Of a DNA stretch of 64,000 nt, positions 36,156-45,668 are shown piece by piece (positions within the stretch are counted from its first letter, which is position 1; each line of letters begins with the position of its first letter). The notes beneath the pieces were generated by a model. That model was not told where the DNA came from, made no database searches, and worked only from the letters and a program-made list of their open reading frames with translations. A program made the translations under genes and the position numbers. The stretch is from Clostridiales bacterium (lineage in GTDB: Bacteria > Bacillota > Clostridia > Oscillospirales > Oscillospiraceae): positions 1 to 64,000 of the forward strand of contig JAAYBD010000012.1 in NCBI GenBank assembly GCA_012719035.1. Direction: 5' to 3'.

Positions 36156-37484
36156 TTGAAAAGGAAACTGAGACTTTTTGCCGCAGCTTTTTCCTTGATG
36201 CTTTTGATGTCCGGATGTTCTATTTCTGAAATCGATGAGCTTTACAGCCTGCCCCAACCGCCAAAGGGGTATTTACAGCTTCAGGAGCTTATTGACGCCG
36301 AAATTAAGGCGGGAAGCGAATATTCCGCACCGACCGCAGGCTCGCTCAGACAGAGCGTTCAGCTTGTTGATCTCGATGGTGACGGAACGAATGAGGCTCT
36401 CGCATTCCTTAGGAATAAGGATAAGCAGCCTGAAATCTGCATTTATCACAGAGTTGACGGTAATTATGCTTTAGCGGCGAGGATCACCGGAGATGGGACA
36501 GCCGTCGGGCGTGTTGAGTATGCAGATATTGACGGTGACGGTATTTCAGAAATATTGACATCTTGGGAAGTCAATTCGGATATGCGCTTATTGAAGGCAT
36601 ATTCCATCAAGGATTGGTCCACATCGGTTATACTGACGGCAAGCTGTGTAGATTTTCAAATCGGCGATTTAAACTCGGACGGGGTTTTAGACATTCTTGC
36701 GCTTAACCTTGAACTGAGCGGGGGTCATGTCGATATGTTTTTATTGGACAGTCAAAAAAATGTTATACAAAAGACTGTCAAGCTGTCTTCCTCTTTAAAA
36801 ACGGCCGACCGATTCCGTATGGCGAATATTGCGGATGGAATTCCTGCTGTTTTTGTGGAAGGATCGTTCACCGATAACGGAAGTAGTTTTCTTCTGACTG
36901 ATATTATAGTGTGCTCAGACGGTGAGCTTAGAAATATTACTATGGACAGCGCCGAAGGAGACAGCTATACCCAAAGACAATATCCGGTCTACTGCACCGA
37001 TATAGATGGGAACGGTTCACTTGATGTTCCTTTTGCAGAAAAATTGAAGAGTCCGCCAGTAGGTGTTGCGGAATATTATATTTTTGACTGGTATACCTAT
37101 GACCTAAACGGGAAAAGCGAGCTTTGCGCTTCCACTTATCACTGCTATACGGACGGCTGGTACTTTACGCTGCCTGCCGAATGGAGGGACAACCTTACGG
37201 TGCGCAGGGAAAGCACCCTTTCAGGCGAGAGGGCTATTGTGCTGTCTGCAGATGAGGGAAGCGGAGAGACTGCCGACCTGCTGACGATATATACCCTTAC
37301 AGATGAAAACAGATCGGATAGGGCAAAACTTGACGGTCGCTTCATTTTGATAAGCAGTGGAACAGTGATATATGCTGCTGAAATCAATACGGACAGCAAC
37401 CATCAAACTTATGAAGCCGAAAAGCGGGATATTATTAACCGTTTCCATTTGATTTCATCCGAATGGATTACAGGGGCTTTGTAA
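36156..37484 (+). CDS. Lipoprotein with FG-GAP/DxDxDG repeats
   Basis: A 442-residue surface lipoprotein: lipobox LMSGC (Cys about 21), then repeats each carrying a DxDxDG calcium-type loop: DLDGDGTNE, DIDGDGISE, DLNSDGVLD and DIDGNGSLD. These fit an FG-GAP/VCBS beta-propeller. The TTG start at 36156 is seven bases after GGGGAGGTG. It precedes a response regulator (51 bases) and a histidine kinase in the same direction, suggesting a sensory or target role. No exact family assigned. Confidence 0.75.
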   Translation: MKRKLRLFAAAFSLMLLMSGCSISEIDELYSLPQPPKGYLQLQELIDAEIKAGSEYSAPTAGSLRQSVQLVDLDGDGTNEALAFLRNKDKQPEICIYHRVDGNYALAARITGDGTAVGRVEYADIDGDGISEILTSWEVNSDMRLLKAYSIKDWSTSVILTASCVDFQIGDLNSDGVLDILALNLELSGGHVDMFLLDSQKNVIQKTVKLSSSLKTADRFRMANIADGIPAVFVEGSFTDNGSSFLLTDIIVCSDGELRNITMDSAEGDSYTQRQYPVYCTDIDGNGSLDVPFAEKLKSPPVGVAEYYIFDWYTYDLNGKSELCASTYHCYTDGWYFTLPAEWRDNLTVRRESTLSGERAIVLSADEGSGETADLLTIYTLTDENRSDRAKLDGRFILISSGTVIYAAEINTDSNHQTYEAEKRDIINRFHLISSEWITGAL

Positions 37485-37535
37485 TATCGTTTATCTTTCG
37501 GACTTTTTCATTATTAACGAAAGGATCAGTCTGCT

Positions 37536-38228
37536 ATGAAAAAAGTTTTGGTTTTAGAAGATGAATCCAGTATTCGCAGTTTTGTGATAATAAATCTTAA
37601 ACGCTCCGGCTATGAGCCTATAGAGGCGGAAACGGGAGAACAGGCTCTTGAAGAACTGAGGAAAAATCCCGATATCCGCGTCGCGCTTTTGGATGTTATG
37701 CTTCCAGATATTGACGGATTTGAGGTTTGCAGGCGTATCCGTGCATCCGGCTCGAAAATCGGCATTATTATGCTGACAGCAAAAAGTCAAGAGATGGACA
37801 AGGTAACGGGACTTATGACGGGCGCAGACGACTATGTTACCAAACCGTTCTCCCCGGCCGAGCTGACCGCGAGAATTGATGCGATATATCGCCGTACAGG
37901 CGGCGACTTGGAGGACGAGGCGTTAAGCGGCGAGCTTGTAAGCGGTCCGTTCCGCCTTAATACCCGTAACCGTACTCTTGAAAAAAACGGCGTTAGAATC
38001 AGGCTTACACAGATAGAGTATTCTATTATAAAGCTGTTCATAGATAATCCCGGCAAGGCTCTGTCCCGCGAGGATATACTCAATGAGGTTTGGGGCAGGG
38101 ACTATTTCGGGGAGCTTAAAATCGTAGATGTGAACATACGCCGCCTCCGTATTAAAATTGAGGATGACCCGACCATTCCAACTTATATAACAACTGTCTG
38201 GGGATATGGCTATAAATGGGGATTCTGA
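37536..38228 (+). CDS. OmpR/PhoB-type response regulator, two-component system 2
   Basis: A 230-residue regulator. The receiver has LVLEDE, the phosphorylated Asp in VALLDVMLPDIDG (about 54), TAKSQ and YVTKPFSPAEL. The winged-helix domain ends KIVDVNIRRLRIKIEDDPTIPTYITTVWGYGYKW. The kinase gene follows after 63 bases and the lipoprotein gene precedes it, so all three are probably one operon. Confidence 0.94.
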   Translation: MKKVLVLEDESSIRSFVIINLKRSGYEPIEAETGEQALEELRKNPDIRVALLDVMLPDIDGFEVCRRIRASGSKIGIIMLTAKSQEMDKVTGLMTGADDYVTKPFSPAELTARIDAIYRRTGGDLEDEALSGELVSGPFRLNTRNRTLEKNGVRIRLTQIEYSIIKLFIDNPGKALSREDILNEVWGRDYFGELKIVDVNIRRLRIKIEDDPTIPTYITTVWGYGYKWGF

Positions 38229-38291
38229 CCCTGCCTTTAAAGTTTTTGACAGGTTTTGATAGTAATTAAAGACGGGAGGGTGAGGCGCCCT

Positions 38292-39701
38292 ATGTATTTC
38301 AAGGGAATAAAGGGAAGATGGATGGCAAACGGGATCGCCTTTGTCATACTTATTGTTGCCGTTGGAATCGCCGCGTTTTCACTTGCCGCCTATAATTACT
38401 ACTATTCTGCTGCCCGCACAGGACTTGAAAATAAGGCGCAGACAGCCGTTGAGTTTTTTACAACCTATGTTTCAAAAAGCTATCTTGAATATTATCAGAG
38501 CGCGTATCGTTACACAGAGTCTTTTAAAGACAAGGATTCAATAGAAATACAGTTTGTAAACACAAAAGGCCGTGTTGAAGTTTCAAGCTACGGGATATCC
38601 GCAGGCTCTTCTCCTGCTACCCCCGATATCGAAAACGCTTTAAAGAACGGCAAGATAAGCTACTGGAAGGGTGTCAGCAGTGTTACGGGAGAGCGGCTTA
38701 TGTCTGTTTCGGCGCCGATGCGGCATGCAGACGGATCTATCGTCGGTGTCATGCGCTATGTGACAAGCTTAAAGCTCGTTGACAAAAAAGTCTTTCAGAT
38801 CACCGTAATTGCTTTGGCTATCGGACTTCTTGTAGTAGTTATCGTGCTGCTTTCAAATATTTACTTTATAAAAACAATAACAGAGCCGATCCACGGTTTG
38901 ACTCTGCTTGCAAAAAAGATTGCGGAGGGCAGCTATGGAATCCAAGCCGAAAAGAAATATGAGGATGAAATAGGAGATCTGACCGATGCTATAAATGAAA
39001 TGTCACTGAAAATCAGTCAGGCAGAGAGAGTGCAGACGGAATTCATTTCCTCGGTTTCTCATGAACTGAGGACTCCGCTTACGGCTATTACGGGCTGGAG
39101 CGAAACGCTTATGTATGATCCGGAGATAAAAGGCGACTCGCAAAGAGGCATTGCGATTATTTCAAAAGAGGCGGCGAGACTTACTAAAATGGTCGAAGAG
39201 CTTCTTGAATTTACACGTATACAGGATGGACGCTTCAATTTAAATATCGAGCAGCTTGATGTTGAGGCGGAGCTCGAAGATTCGATTTTTGCCTATGGAG
39301 AGCTTTTGCGGCAGAAGGATATGGATATTGAGTATACGCCGAGTTCACAGCCTGTTCCGAATATTCCGGGCGACCCGGAGCGCTTGAGACAAGTGTTTTT
39401 GAATATTTTGGATAATGCCACAAAATACGGCAGGGACGGTAAAATCATTGAGGTGTCAATCGACAGACAGAGCGATTATGTTGTTATCAGAGTCAGGGAC
39501 CACGGTCCCGGTATCCCTCCGACAGAGCTGCCGTTCGTAAAGAAAAAATTCTATAAGGGAAGCTCTAAGGAACGCGGCAGCGGCATAGGACTTGCCGTCT
39601 GCGATGAGATAGTTACCCGTCACGGCGGAGATTTGATTATTGAGAATGCCGAGGGCGGGGGAGTACGCGTTACGGTAAGACTGCCTGTCAGCCGAAGCTG
39701 A
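38292..39701 (+). CDS. Sensor histidine kinase, two-component system 2
   Basis: A 469-residue membrane kinase with helices at about 12-35 and 170-195, an extracytoplasmic sensor of about 130 residues between them, a HAMP domain, HisKA with SSVSHELRTPLTAI, and an ATPase domain with NILDNATKYG, VRDHGPGIPPTELPFVKKKF and GSGIGLAVCDEI. ATG 38292 is about six bases after AGGGTGAGG; the frame is open to 38256. The signal is not identifiable. Confidence 0.94.
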   Translation: MYFKGIKGRWMANGIAFVILIVAVGIAAFSLAAYNYYYSAARTGLENKAQTAVEFFTTYVSKSYLEYYQSAYRYTESFKDKDSIEIQFVNTKGRVEVSSYGISAGSSPATPDIENALKNGKISYWKGVSSVTGERLMSVSAPMRHADGSIVGVMRYVTSLKLVDKKVFQITVIALAIGLLVVVIVLLSNIYFIKTITEPIHGLTLLAKKIAEGSYGIQAEKKYEDEIGDLTDAINEMSLKISQAERVQTEFISSVSHELRTPLTAITGWSETLMYDPEIKGDSQRGIAIISKEAARLTKMVEELLEFTRIQDGRFNLNIEQLDVEAELEDSIFAYGELLRQKDMDIEYTPSSQPVPNIPGDPERLRQVFLNILDNATKYGRDGKIIEVSIDRQSDYVVIRVRDHGPGIPPTELPFVKKKFYKGSSKERGSGIGLAVCDEIVTRHGGDLIIENAEGGGVRVTVRLPVSRS

Positions 39702-39763
39702 GCGGCGGCAGCGATACCTTTGTGAACAAAGTTCAATATTTTTTACCCGAAAGGAACCAGCTG

Positions 39764-40714
39764 ATGAGCAAAAAGAAAAAGGCGGCGGAGGATTTCCGCA
39801 CAAGCATAGGCGGGCAGGCACTTATTGAGGGAATCCTCATGAGAGGACCGACCAAGCAGTCAATCGTTGTGTGCACCGCCGATGGTCTTGTGCCTAAGGT
39901 CGAGGAGCCGCATTTTATCAGAGAGCGCTATAAGATATTGGGGTGGCCGCTTATTCGCGGAGCCGTAGTGTTTATTGAATCTATGGTTTACGGCGTGAAA
40001 GCGCTCACTTATTCTGCCAGTATGCTTCCAGAGGAGGAACAAGACCAGCCGAGTAAATTCGACAAGTGGGTAGAGAAGAAAGTTGGAGCGGAAAAAGCCG
40101 AAAAGCTGCTTATAAATTTTGCTGTTTTTCTGGGAATTTGCCTCTCTGTCGGACTCTTTGTTCTTCTTCCTACGCTTCTTGCCGGCTTTGTAACAGACCT
40201 GACGGAATCTTCAGTTCTGCGTAATTTGACCGAAGGGCTTATTCGTATAGCGATTTTCCTGCTTTATATGTATTTCTGTACGAAATCATCCGATTTGAGG
40301 CGGGTGTTCAGTTATCATGGGGCTGAGCACAAGGCTATTTTCTGCTATGAAAAGGGTTTGCCGCTTACCGTTGAGAATGTGCGCATACAGTCGCGCTTTC
40401 ACCCAAGGTGCGGGACAAGTTTCCTTTTTGTTGTTATGATTATTAGTATACTCGTTTTTTCGTTTGTCTCATGGAGTAATGTATGGATCCGCATGGGGAT
40501 GCGAATTCTGCTTTTGCCTGTTGTAATGGGTATTGCATATGAGATAAACCGATGGGCCGGACGACATGACAACTGGCTTTCTGCGGTACTCTCCGCACCC
40601 GGCAAGGCTCTTCAGAGACTTACGACCGCAGAACCCGATGACGGAATGATAGAGTGCTCAATCGAGGCTTTAAAGCTCGTTATTCCCGAAGAAGAGGGAC
40701 TTGACACATGGTGA
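39764..40714 (+). CDS. DUF1385 membrane protein
   Basis: A 316-residue protein of the conserved DUF1385 family. The N-terminal signature is GGQALIEGILMRGP, followed by about five membrane helices, with YHGAEHKAIFCYEKGLPLTVENVR and SRFHPRCGTSFLFVVMI between them, and EINRWAGRH near the C-terminus. The conserved His and Cys residues suggest metal binding. The family typically neighbours prmC in Firmicutes, as here (35 bases). Biochemical role unknown. ATG 39764 follows AAAGGA. Confidence 0.88.
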   Translation: MSKKKKAAEDFRTSIGGQALIEGILMRGPTKQSIVVCTADGLVPKVEEPHFIRERYKILGWPLIRGAVVFIESMVYGVKALTYSASMLPEEEQDQPSKFDKWVEKKVGAEKAEKLLINFAVFLGICLSVGLFVLLPTLLAGFVTDLTESSVLRNLTEGLIRIAIFLLYMYFCTKSSDLRRVFSYHGAEHKAIFCYEKGLPLTVENVRIQSRFHPRCGTSFLFVVMIISILVFSFVSWSNVWIRMGMRILLLPVVMGIAYEINRWAGRHDNWLSAVLSAPGKALQRLTTAEPDDGMIECSIEALKLVIPEEEGLDTW

Positions 40715-40749
40715 CGGAAAGAGCATTCACTGAAAGGACTTAATTTTCA

Positions 40750-41607
40750 ATGCCAAAGACATATAACGACCTGTATATAGAAACCAGAAAGAAACTTCGT
40801 GACAGCGGAATTGCCGCACACAATCTTGAGGCAAGGCTTATCATTGCCCATGCCGCGGAAAAACCAATGGATGCCTTTATGCGGGAGATAAATCTTTACA
40901 CTTCTGATGCCGTTGCCGAAAGGGCACTTGAGATGGTGGACAGAAGAATCAAAGGTGAACCTGTTGCATACATAACCGGCGATTGGGAGTTCTATGGTAT
41001 GCCTGTTACGGTCACAAGAGATGTACTAATTCCGAGAATCGATACGGAGGTGCTGGTCGAAACCGCGGTTACAGCATTGAAAGGTCGAAAAATGGACGCT
41101 CGCGTCCTTGATTTATGTACGGGAAGCGGCTGCATTGGCTGCGCGATAGCCAGAGAGCTTCCCGCAACCCATGTCGTGCTTGTGGACAACAGCCGCCCTG
41201 CCCTTGGTGTTGCAAAGCAGAATGTACTTAAAAACAGACTTAACCCGCGTGTTACCTGCGTTGAGACAGATGCGCTTTCCGCTCCGCCTATGATGCTTGG
41301 AAGTTTTGACCTCATGACCTGCAATCCGCCCTACATACCTACTGCGGATCTCGCGGGGCTTGACGATTCCGTAAAAAAATATGAGCCTGTTTCCGCTCTT
41401 GACGGCGGTGAGGACGGTCTTGATTTTTACAGAGCTATTCTGACAAAATGGAGAAATGTCGTGCGGATCGGAGGACTTATTATCTTTGAAGTCGGAATCG
41501 GGCAAGCCGAGGAAGTCATGAAGCTGATGAGGCTTGCGGGACTGAACAATGTCGGGTGTGTCAAGGACACCTTGGGAATAGACAGAGTTGTTTACGGAAA
41601 TGTTTGA
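40750..41607 (+). CDS. prmC: Peptide chain release factor N5-glutamine methyltransferase
   Basis: Methylates the GGQ glutamine of release factors RF1 and RF2. The 285-residue protein has a helical N-terminal domain, the SAM-binding LDLCTGSGCIGCAIA (about 118) and the catalytic NPPY in MTCNPPYIPTADL (about 195). It lies between DUF1385 and recA. The usual neighbour prfA is not present. Confidence 0.94.
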   Translation: MPKTYNDLYIETRKKLRDSGIAAHNLEARLIIAHAAEKPMDAFMREINLYTSDAVAERALEMVDRRIKGEPVAYITGDWEFYGMPVTVTRDVLIPRIDTEVLVETAVTALKGRKMDARVLDLCTGSGCIGCAIARELPATHVVLVDNSRPALGVAKQNVLKNRLNPRVTCVETDALSAPPMMLGSFDLMTCNPPYIPTADLAGLDDSVKKYEPVSALDGGEDGLDFYRAILTKWRNVVRIGGLIIFEVGIGQAEEVMKLMRLAGLNNVGCVKDTLGIDRVVYGNV

Positions 41608-41671
41608 TGGATGTCTTTTGAACATGTTTTTCCGCCTCTGCGCGGCGAAAATTGTATTATGAGGTGACAGT

Positions 41672-42772
41672 ATGGCAGAAAAGAAGAAAATTCCGATTAC
41701 CCTTGTAGGTCAAGCGGAAGATAAGAAAAAAGCGCTTGAAGCGGCGCTTGCACAGATTGAAAAGAATTATGGCAAGGGCGCCATAATGCGCCTTGGCGAC
41801 GATATACCGGTTAATGTGGAGGCTATTTCCACAGGCTCGCTGTCCCTTGATCTTGCTTTGGGAATTGGCGGTGTGCCGAGAGGGCGAATTATAGAGATAT
41901 TTGGACCTGAATCCTCGGGTAAAACGACTCTTGCCCTGCATATTCTTGCCAGTGCACAGAAAATGGGCGGCGAAGTTGCGTTTATAGATGTTGAGCACGC
42001 TTTGGAACCTGCCTATGCAAAAGCACTGGGCGTTGACATCGACAGTCTTTTGATTTCCCAGCCGGATACCGGTGAACAGGCGCTTGAAATTACCGAGGCT
42101 CTTGTGCGCTCCGGCGCTTTGGATGTTGTGGTGGTGGACAGCGTTGCTGCGCTCCTGCCGCGCAGCGAGCTGGAGGGGGATATGGGTGAATCAAGCGTCG
42201 GTGTTGTTGCGCGACTCATGTCGCAGGCGCTTCGCAAGCTTGCGGGAACTATTTCCAAAACCAGAACCATTGTTGTTTTTATCAACCAGCTTAGAGAAAA
42301 AATCGGCGTTATGTACGGAAATCCCGAAACTACTCCGGGCGGACGTGCACTTAAATATTTTTCCAGTGTGCGCATTGATGTTCGCCGCGTGGAAACCCTG
42401 AAAAACGGCTCGGAAATGTATGGCAACCGCACGAAGGCTAAGGTCATCAAAAATAAGGTGGCTCCCCCGTTTAAGGAAGCGGAGTTTGACATCATTTACG
42501 GCGAAGGCATATCAAAAATCGGTGAGATCATTGACCTTGGAGTTAAGCTTGAGATAATCGACAAAGGCGGTGCATGGTATACCGTTGGCGATGCAAGGCT
42601 TCAGGGCAGGGAGGCCGTTAAGGAATATTTGACGCAAAATCCCGATGTATGCGCCGAGATCGAACAGAAGATACGCGACAATTCAGCAAATCTGGCTGCT
42701 GCACCGGCAAAGTCTGAAACAAAGGCGGCGGGGCGAGCAGTTGACGTTTCGGCGGATGATTTTGAAGGATAA
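41672..42772 (+). CDS. recA: Recombinase A
   Basis: DNA strand-exchange protein and SOS co-protease. The 366-residue protein has Walker A GPESSGKT (78-85), Walker [13 protein letters not shown], loop L1 region [23 protein letters not shown] and loop L2 [20 protein letters not shown]. The N-terminal extension is about 12 residues longer than in E. coli. The ATG follows GAGGTG. recX follows after 20 bases. No LexA/DinR box is recognisable in the 64 bases upstream. Confidence 0.98.
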   Translation: MAEKKKIPITLVGQAEDKKKALEAALAQIEKNYGKGAIMRLGDDIPVNVEAISTGSLSLDLALGIGGVPRGRIIEIFGPESSGKTTLALHILASAQKMGGEVAFIDVEHALEPAYAKALGVDIDSLLISQPDTGEQALEITEALVRSGALDVVVVDSVAALLPRSELEGDMGESSVGVVARLMSQALRKLAGTISKTRTIVVFINQLREKIGVMYGNPETTPGGRALKYFSSVRIDVRRVETLKNGSEMYGNRTKAKVIKNKVAPPFKEAEFDIIYGEGISKIGEIIDLGVKLEIIDKGGAWYTVGDARLQGREAVKEYLTQNPDVCAEIEQKIRDNSANLAAAPAKSETKAAGRAVDVSADDFEG

Positions 42773-42792
42773 GGCGCATCGGCGGAGGTACT

Positions 42793-43407
42793 ATGACGAT
42801 CACTGAGCTTCGTGAAATTACAGCAGGCAAATTCATTGCAGGATTTTCCGATGGCTCCGAGATGCGATTGGGTCTTGACATAATTGCGGATTTGTCTCTG
42901 TTCAAAGGGCGAGAGCTTTCCGATGAGGAATTATCAAAGATCAAATCATATTCTGAGTTTTCCTCATGCAGGGAGAGAGCTTTGAGAATAATCGGAGCAA
43001 GACCCATGTCCTGCAAGGAATTGTTTGATAGGCTTCTGGAAAAGGGAGAAACCGCCGAAAACGCCGAGAAATGCACTGAATGGCTGATAGGCTTGCATTA
43101 TCTGGACGATGCGCAGTATGCCGATACTATAGTCCGGCACTACGCCGCAAAAGGATACGGTATTCAGAAAATAAAAAATGAACTCTATAGACGGGGCGTT
43201 CCCAAGACGCTGTGGGATGATGCGCTTTCAGAAATGCCGGAAACAGATGATAAGGTTTATGAGCTGCTGTGCAGAAAGCTGAAGAGCGATAATCCTGATA
43301 GAGCAGAGATGAAGAAAGCGACGGATGCGCTTTACCGCCGCGGCTTTTCATGGGACGAGATCAAAACAGCTGTGAACAGATTCAATGCGGAAAGGTCTGA
43401 TTATTAA
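42793..43407 (+). CDS. recX: Regulatory protein RecX
   Basis: Modulator of RecA filaments. The 204-residue helical protein has the tandem three-helix repeats of the family, for example RALRIIGARPMSCKELFDRLLEKGETAENAE, YADTIVRHYAAKGYGIQKIKNELYRRGVP and ALYRRGFSWDEIKTAVNRF. It is directly downstream of recA, the usual arrangement for co-expression. Confidence 0.92.
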   Translation: MTITELREITAGKFIAGFSDGSEMRLGLDIIADLSLFKGRELSDEELSKIKSYSEFSSCRERALRIIGARPMSCKELFDRLLEKGETAENAEKCTEWLIGLHYLDDAQYADTIVRHYAAKGYGIQKIKNELYRRGVPKTLWDDALSEMPETDDKVYELLCRKLKSDNPDRAEMKKATDALYRRGFSWDEIKTAVNRFNAERSDY

Positions 43408-43410
43408 TGC

Positions 43411-43468
43411 AAACCTCCGATTGATCCGGGAAGGCTTGCACTTCAATTCGCGAAAGCGCGGGAGGTTT
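43411..43468 (+). promoter_or_regulatory. Hairpin able to mask the rimO ribosome binding site
   Basis: AAACCTCC (43411-43418) is a perfect 8-base complement of GGAGGTTT (43461-43468), which contains the rimO Shine-Dalgarno sequence two bases before the ATG at 43471. A small CGC-GAAA-GCG hairpin (43449-43458) lies in the loop. It may control rimO translation, or form a weak terminator with the following T residues. Confidence 0.45.
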
Positions 43469-43470
43469 TT

Positions 43471-44796
43471 ATGGCAAAAAACAAGGTGGCCCTGATATCG
43501 CTTGGCTGTCCGAAAAATCTTGTCAACAGTGAGCAGATGCTGTATCTGCTGTGTGAGGCGGGGATGGAGATTGTTCCGGAACCCGAGGAAGCAGACGCTG
43601 TTGTCGTTAATACCTGCGGATTTATCGAGTCGGCAAAGAGCGAAGCTATCGATACTATCATCGAAATGGGTGTGCTTAAAAAGACAGGGGCAATTAAAAG
43701 CATTATTGTTACAGGGTGCCTTGCCCAGAGATACAGCGGTGAGATTTTAAAGGAGCTTCCCGAAATCGATTCCGTACTCGGTACAGGCAGCTATGGGGAC
43801 ATTGTCGGGACGGTTAGGTCCTCTTTGAAAGGCAAGCCTGTTGCCAGATTCGGCGATATAAACGCGCCGGAAAAAGAGACAGGGCGTATTGTTTCCACAG
43901 GTCCGGCATGGTCTTATATCCGCATTGCGGAGGGCTGCAACAACCGCTGTGCCTTCTGCGTTATTCCGTCTATCCGCGGTAAATACCGCAGCAGGAAGAT
44001 GGAGGATATCCTTGAGGAGGCTCGTGCACTTGCACAGACGGGGACAAAAGAGCTTATTGTAATTGCGCAAGATATTACGCGGTATGGAACGGATATATAC
44101 GGAAAACGCTCCCTTTCCGAATTGCTGCGGCAGCTTTGCAGGATAAAAGGCATAGAGTGGATAAGGCTTCACTATCTTTATCCCGATGAGTTTGATGATG
44201 AGCTTATTGATACGATTGCCTCGGAAAAGAAGATTCTGAAATACATTGATATTCCTATACAGCATATTAACGATAATATCCTGAAAAGGATGAACAGGCG
44301 CGGAACGGGCAGCGAAATCAGAGCACTGTTCAAAAAGCTGAGAGAAAAAATTCCGGAAGTCGTTATTCGCACGAGCCTCATAGTCGGTTTACCGGGTGAG
44401 GGCGAGGACGAATTTGAGGAGCTTTGCGGATTTTTACGAGAGACAAAAATTGAACGGGCGGGCGTTTTTACCTTTTCTCCGGAGGAGGGGACACCGGCAG
44501 CGGAGATGTCAGACCGCTGCGATGAGAATGAGGCACGCCGACGCCAAGAGCTTGTTATGGATATTCAGGCAGAGATAATGGATGATTGGAGCCGTTCATT
44601 TGTCGGAAAAATCATCAGAGTTCTCTGCGAAGGTTATGACGATGAAGCGGGGCTTCAGTTCGGTCGAAGCTATGCAGACTCTCCCGATATCGATGGAATA
44701 GTTTTCTTCTCGGGCGAGTGCCCTGCGGGTGAGTTTGCCGAGGTTGAAATCACCGAGATAGCAGATGGTGATTGGTTTGGCAGACAAGTGGGTTAA
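43471..44796 (+). CDS. rimO: Ribosomal protein S12 methylthiotransferase RimO
   Basis: Radical-SAM enzyme that adds a methylthio group to an Asp of ribosomal protein S12. The 441-residue protein has the UPF0004 domain starting SLGCPKNLVNSEQM with further cysteines in NTCGFIESAK and VTGCLAQRY, the radical-SAM motif CNNRCAFC (about 156-163), and a C-terminal TRAM domain. SLGCPKN and GCNNRCAFCVIPSIRGKYRSR distinguish it from MiaB. It lies between recX and pgsA. Confidence 0.95.
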   Translation: MAKNKVALISLGCPKNLVNSEQMLYLLCEAGMEIVPEPEEADAVVVNTCGFIESAKSEAIDTIIEMGVLKKTGAIKSIIVTGCLAQRYSGEILKELPEIDSVLGTGSYGDIVGTVRSSLKGKPVARFGDINAPEKETGRIVSTGPAWSYIRIAEGCNNRCAFCVIPSIRGKYRSRKMEDILEEARALAQTGTKELIVIAQDITRYGTDIYGKRSLSELLRQLCRIKGIEWIRLHYLYPDEFDDELIDTIASEKKILKYIDIPIQHINDNILKRMNRRGTGSEIRALFKKLREKIPEVVIRTSLIVGLPGEGEDEFEELCGFLRETKIERAGVFTFSPEEGTPAAEMSDRCDENEARRRQELVMDIQAEIMDDWSRSFVGKIIRVLCEGYDDEAGLQFGRSYADSPDIDGIVFFSGECPAGEFAEVEITEIADGDWFGRQVG

Positions 44797-44818
44797 TTGA
44801 AAGGACTGAGTTATAAAA

Positions 44819-45364
44819 ATGACTACCGCAAGCAAGATCACTATGGCGCGAATTGCACTTATACCCTTTTTTATAGCGGCGGCTCTTTTGGAATTTGCCG
44901 GACATGATTATGTGGCGCTTGCTATTTTTGTTGTCGCAGCTTTTACGGACAGCCTTGACGGTTATATAGCACGGCACTATAACCAGATTTCCACTTTTGG
45001 AAAGTTTGCAGATCCTCTTGCAGATAAACTGCTTGTTACTGCTGCCTTGCTTATTTTTGTTGAACGGGGACAGATGTCGTCATGGACCTGCATGATTGTT
45101 ATTGCGCGGGAATTTGCCGTTACCGGACTTCGTCTTGTGGCGATGGAGGAGGGTAAGGTCATTGCAGCAGCGATGTCGGGCAAAATTAAGACTGCGGCAT
45201 CCATAATTTGCATCTGCATTATGTTCCTTCCTATACATAGCTATGCCCTGCTTTCTTGGCTTACAGTCGACATGGCCTGCGTTGCCGTAATAGTGTTTAC
45301 TACCGTGTATTCGGGAGTCGAGTATTTCGCGGCAAATAAAAAGGCGTTGAATATTAAGGATTGA
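44819..45364 (+). CDS. pgsA: CDP-diacylglycerol-glycerol-3-phosphate 3-phosphatidyltransferase
   Basis: Membrane enzyme that makes phosphatidylglycerol phosphate. The 181-residue protein has four or five helices and the CDP-alcohol phosphotransferase motif DGYIARHYNQISTFGKFADPLADK, matching D-G-x2-A-R-x8-G-x3-D-x3-D. It follows rimO by 22 bases, a conserved clostridial order. Its stop codon lies within the -35 of the next promoter. Confidence 0.94.
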   Translation: MTTASKITMARIALIPFFIAAALLEFAGHDYVALAIFVVAAFTDSLDGYIARHYNQISTFGKFADPLADKLLVTAALLIFVERGQMSSWTCMIVIAREFAVTGLRLVAMEEGKVIAAAMSGKIKTAASIICICIMFLPIHSYALLSWLTVDMACVAVIVFTTVYSGVEYFAANKKALNIKD

Positions 45365-45389
45365 CACGTTTTTTGCTTAGTGTTAATAT
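45361..45389 (+). promoter_or_regulatory. Promoter of the cysE-cysS operon
   Basis: A perfect -35 TTGACA (45361-45366) and a -10 TAATAT (45384-45389) are spaced by 17 bases, with an extended-10 TG at 45381. The -35 overlaps the pgsA stop codon. Transcription from here would produce the T-box leader. Confidence 0.8.
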
Positions 45390-45395
45390 AGTGTT

Positions 45396-45647
45396 GTAAA
45401 AAGCTAAAAGGGCTGTGAAAGGGAAAAGTAGAACACATTAGGCGTTACAGAGATTTGCCGCCTTGGGCTGAAAGCGGCAATTTCGCAGAGGTGTTTGAAG
45501 TGCGCCCCGGAGCCTGGGGAGGAGGAAATGCTTCCCCGTCTTTGCCGCGTTAAGGCATAGACCGGTGATTGCCGGTAAGTGATAAACGAGAGTGGAACCG
45601 CGAATTGTATTCGCCTCTCATGGACAAAAGTCCATGAGAGGCTTTTT
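45396..45647 (+). ncRNA. Cysteine-specific T-box leader
   Basis: Transcription attenuator that reads uncharged tRNA-Cys. The T-box sequence AGAGTGGAACCGCG is at 45589-45602. Its UGGA matches the UCCA end of tRNA-Cys, whose discriminator base is U. The candidate specifier codon is TGC (Cys) at 45501-45503, in the context GAAGTGCGC. The terminator has a 13-bp stem (45613-45625 with 45630-45642) and TTTTT. The downstream genes are cysE and cysS, consistent with cysteine control. Confidence 0.93.
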
Positions 45648-45668
45648 GGTTTATTGGGAGGTTTTATT

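Noticed and set aside
41608..41671. GAACATGTTT upstream of recA as a LexA/DinR box
   Set aside because: The Firmicute box is GAAC-N4-GTTC. Here the spacing between GAAC and GTT is two bases and the right arm is incomplete.
45579..45668. Thirty extra codons before cysE
   Set aside because: This stretch is the T-box and terminator; the ATG at 45669 has a proper GGGAGG site.
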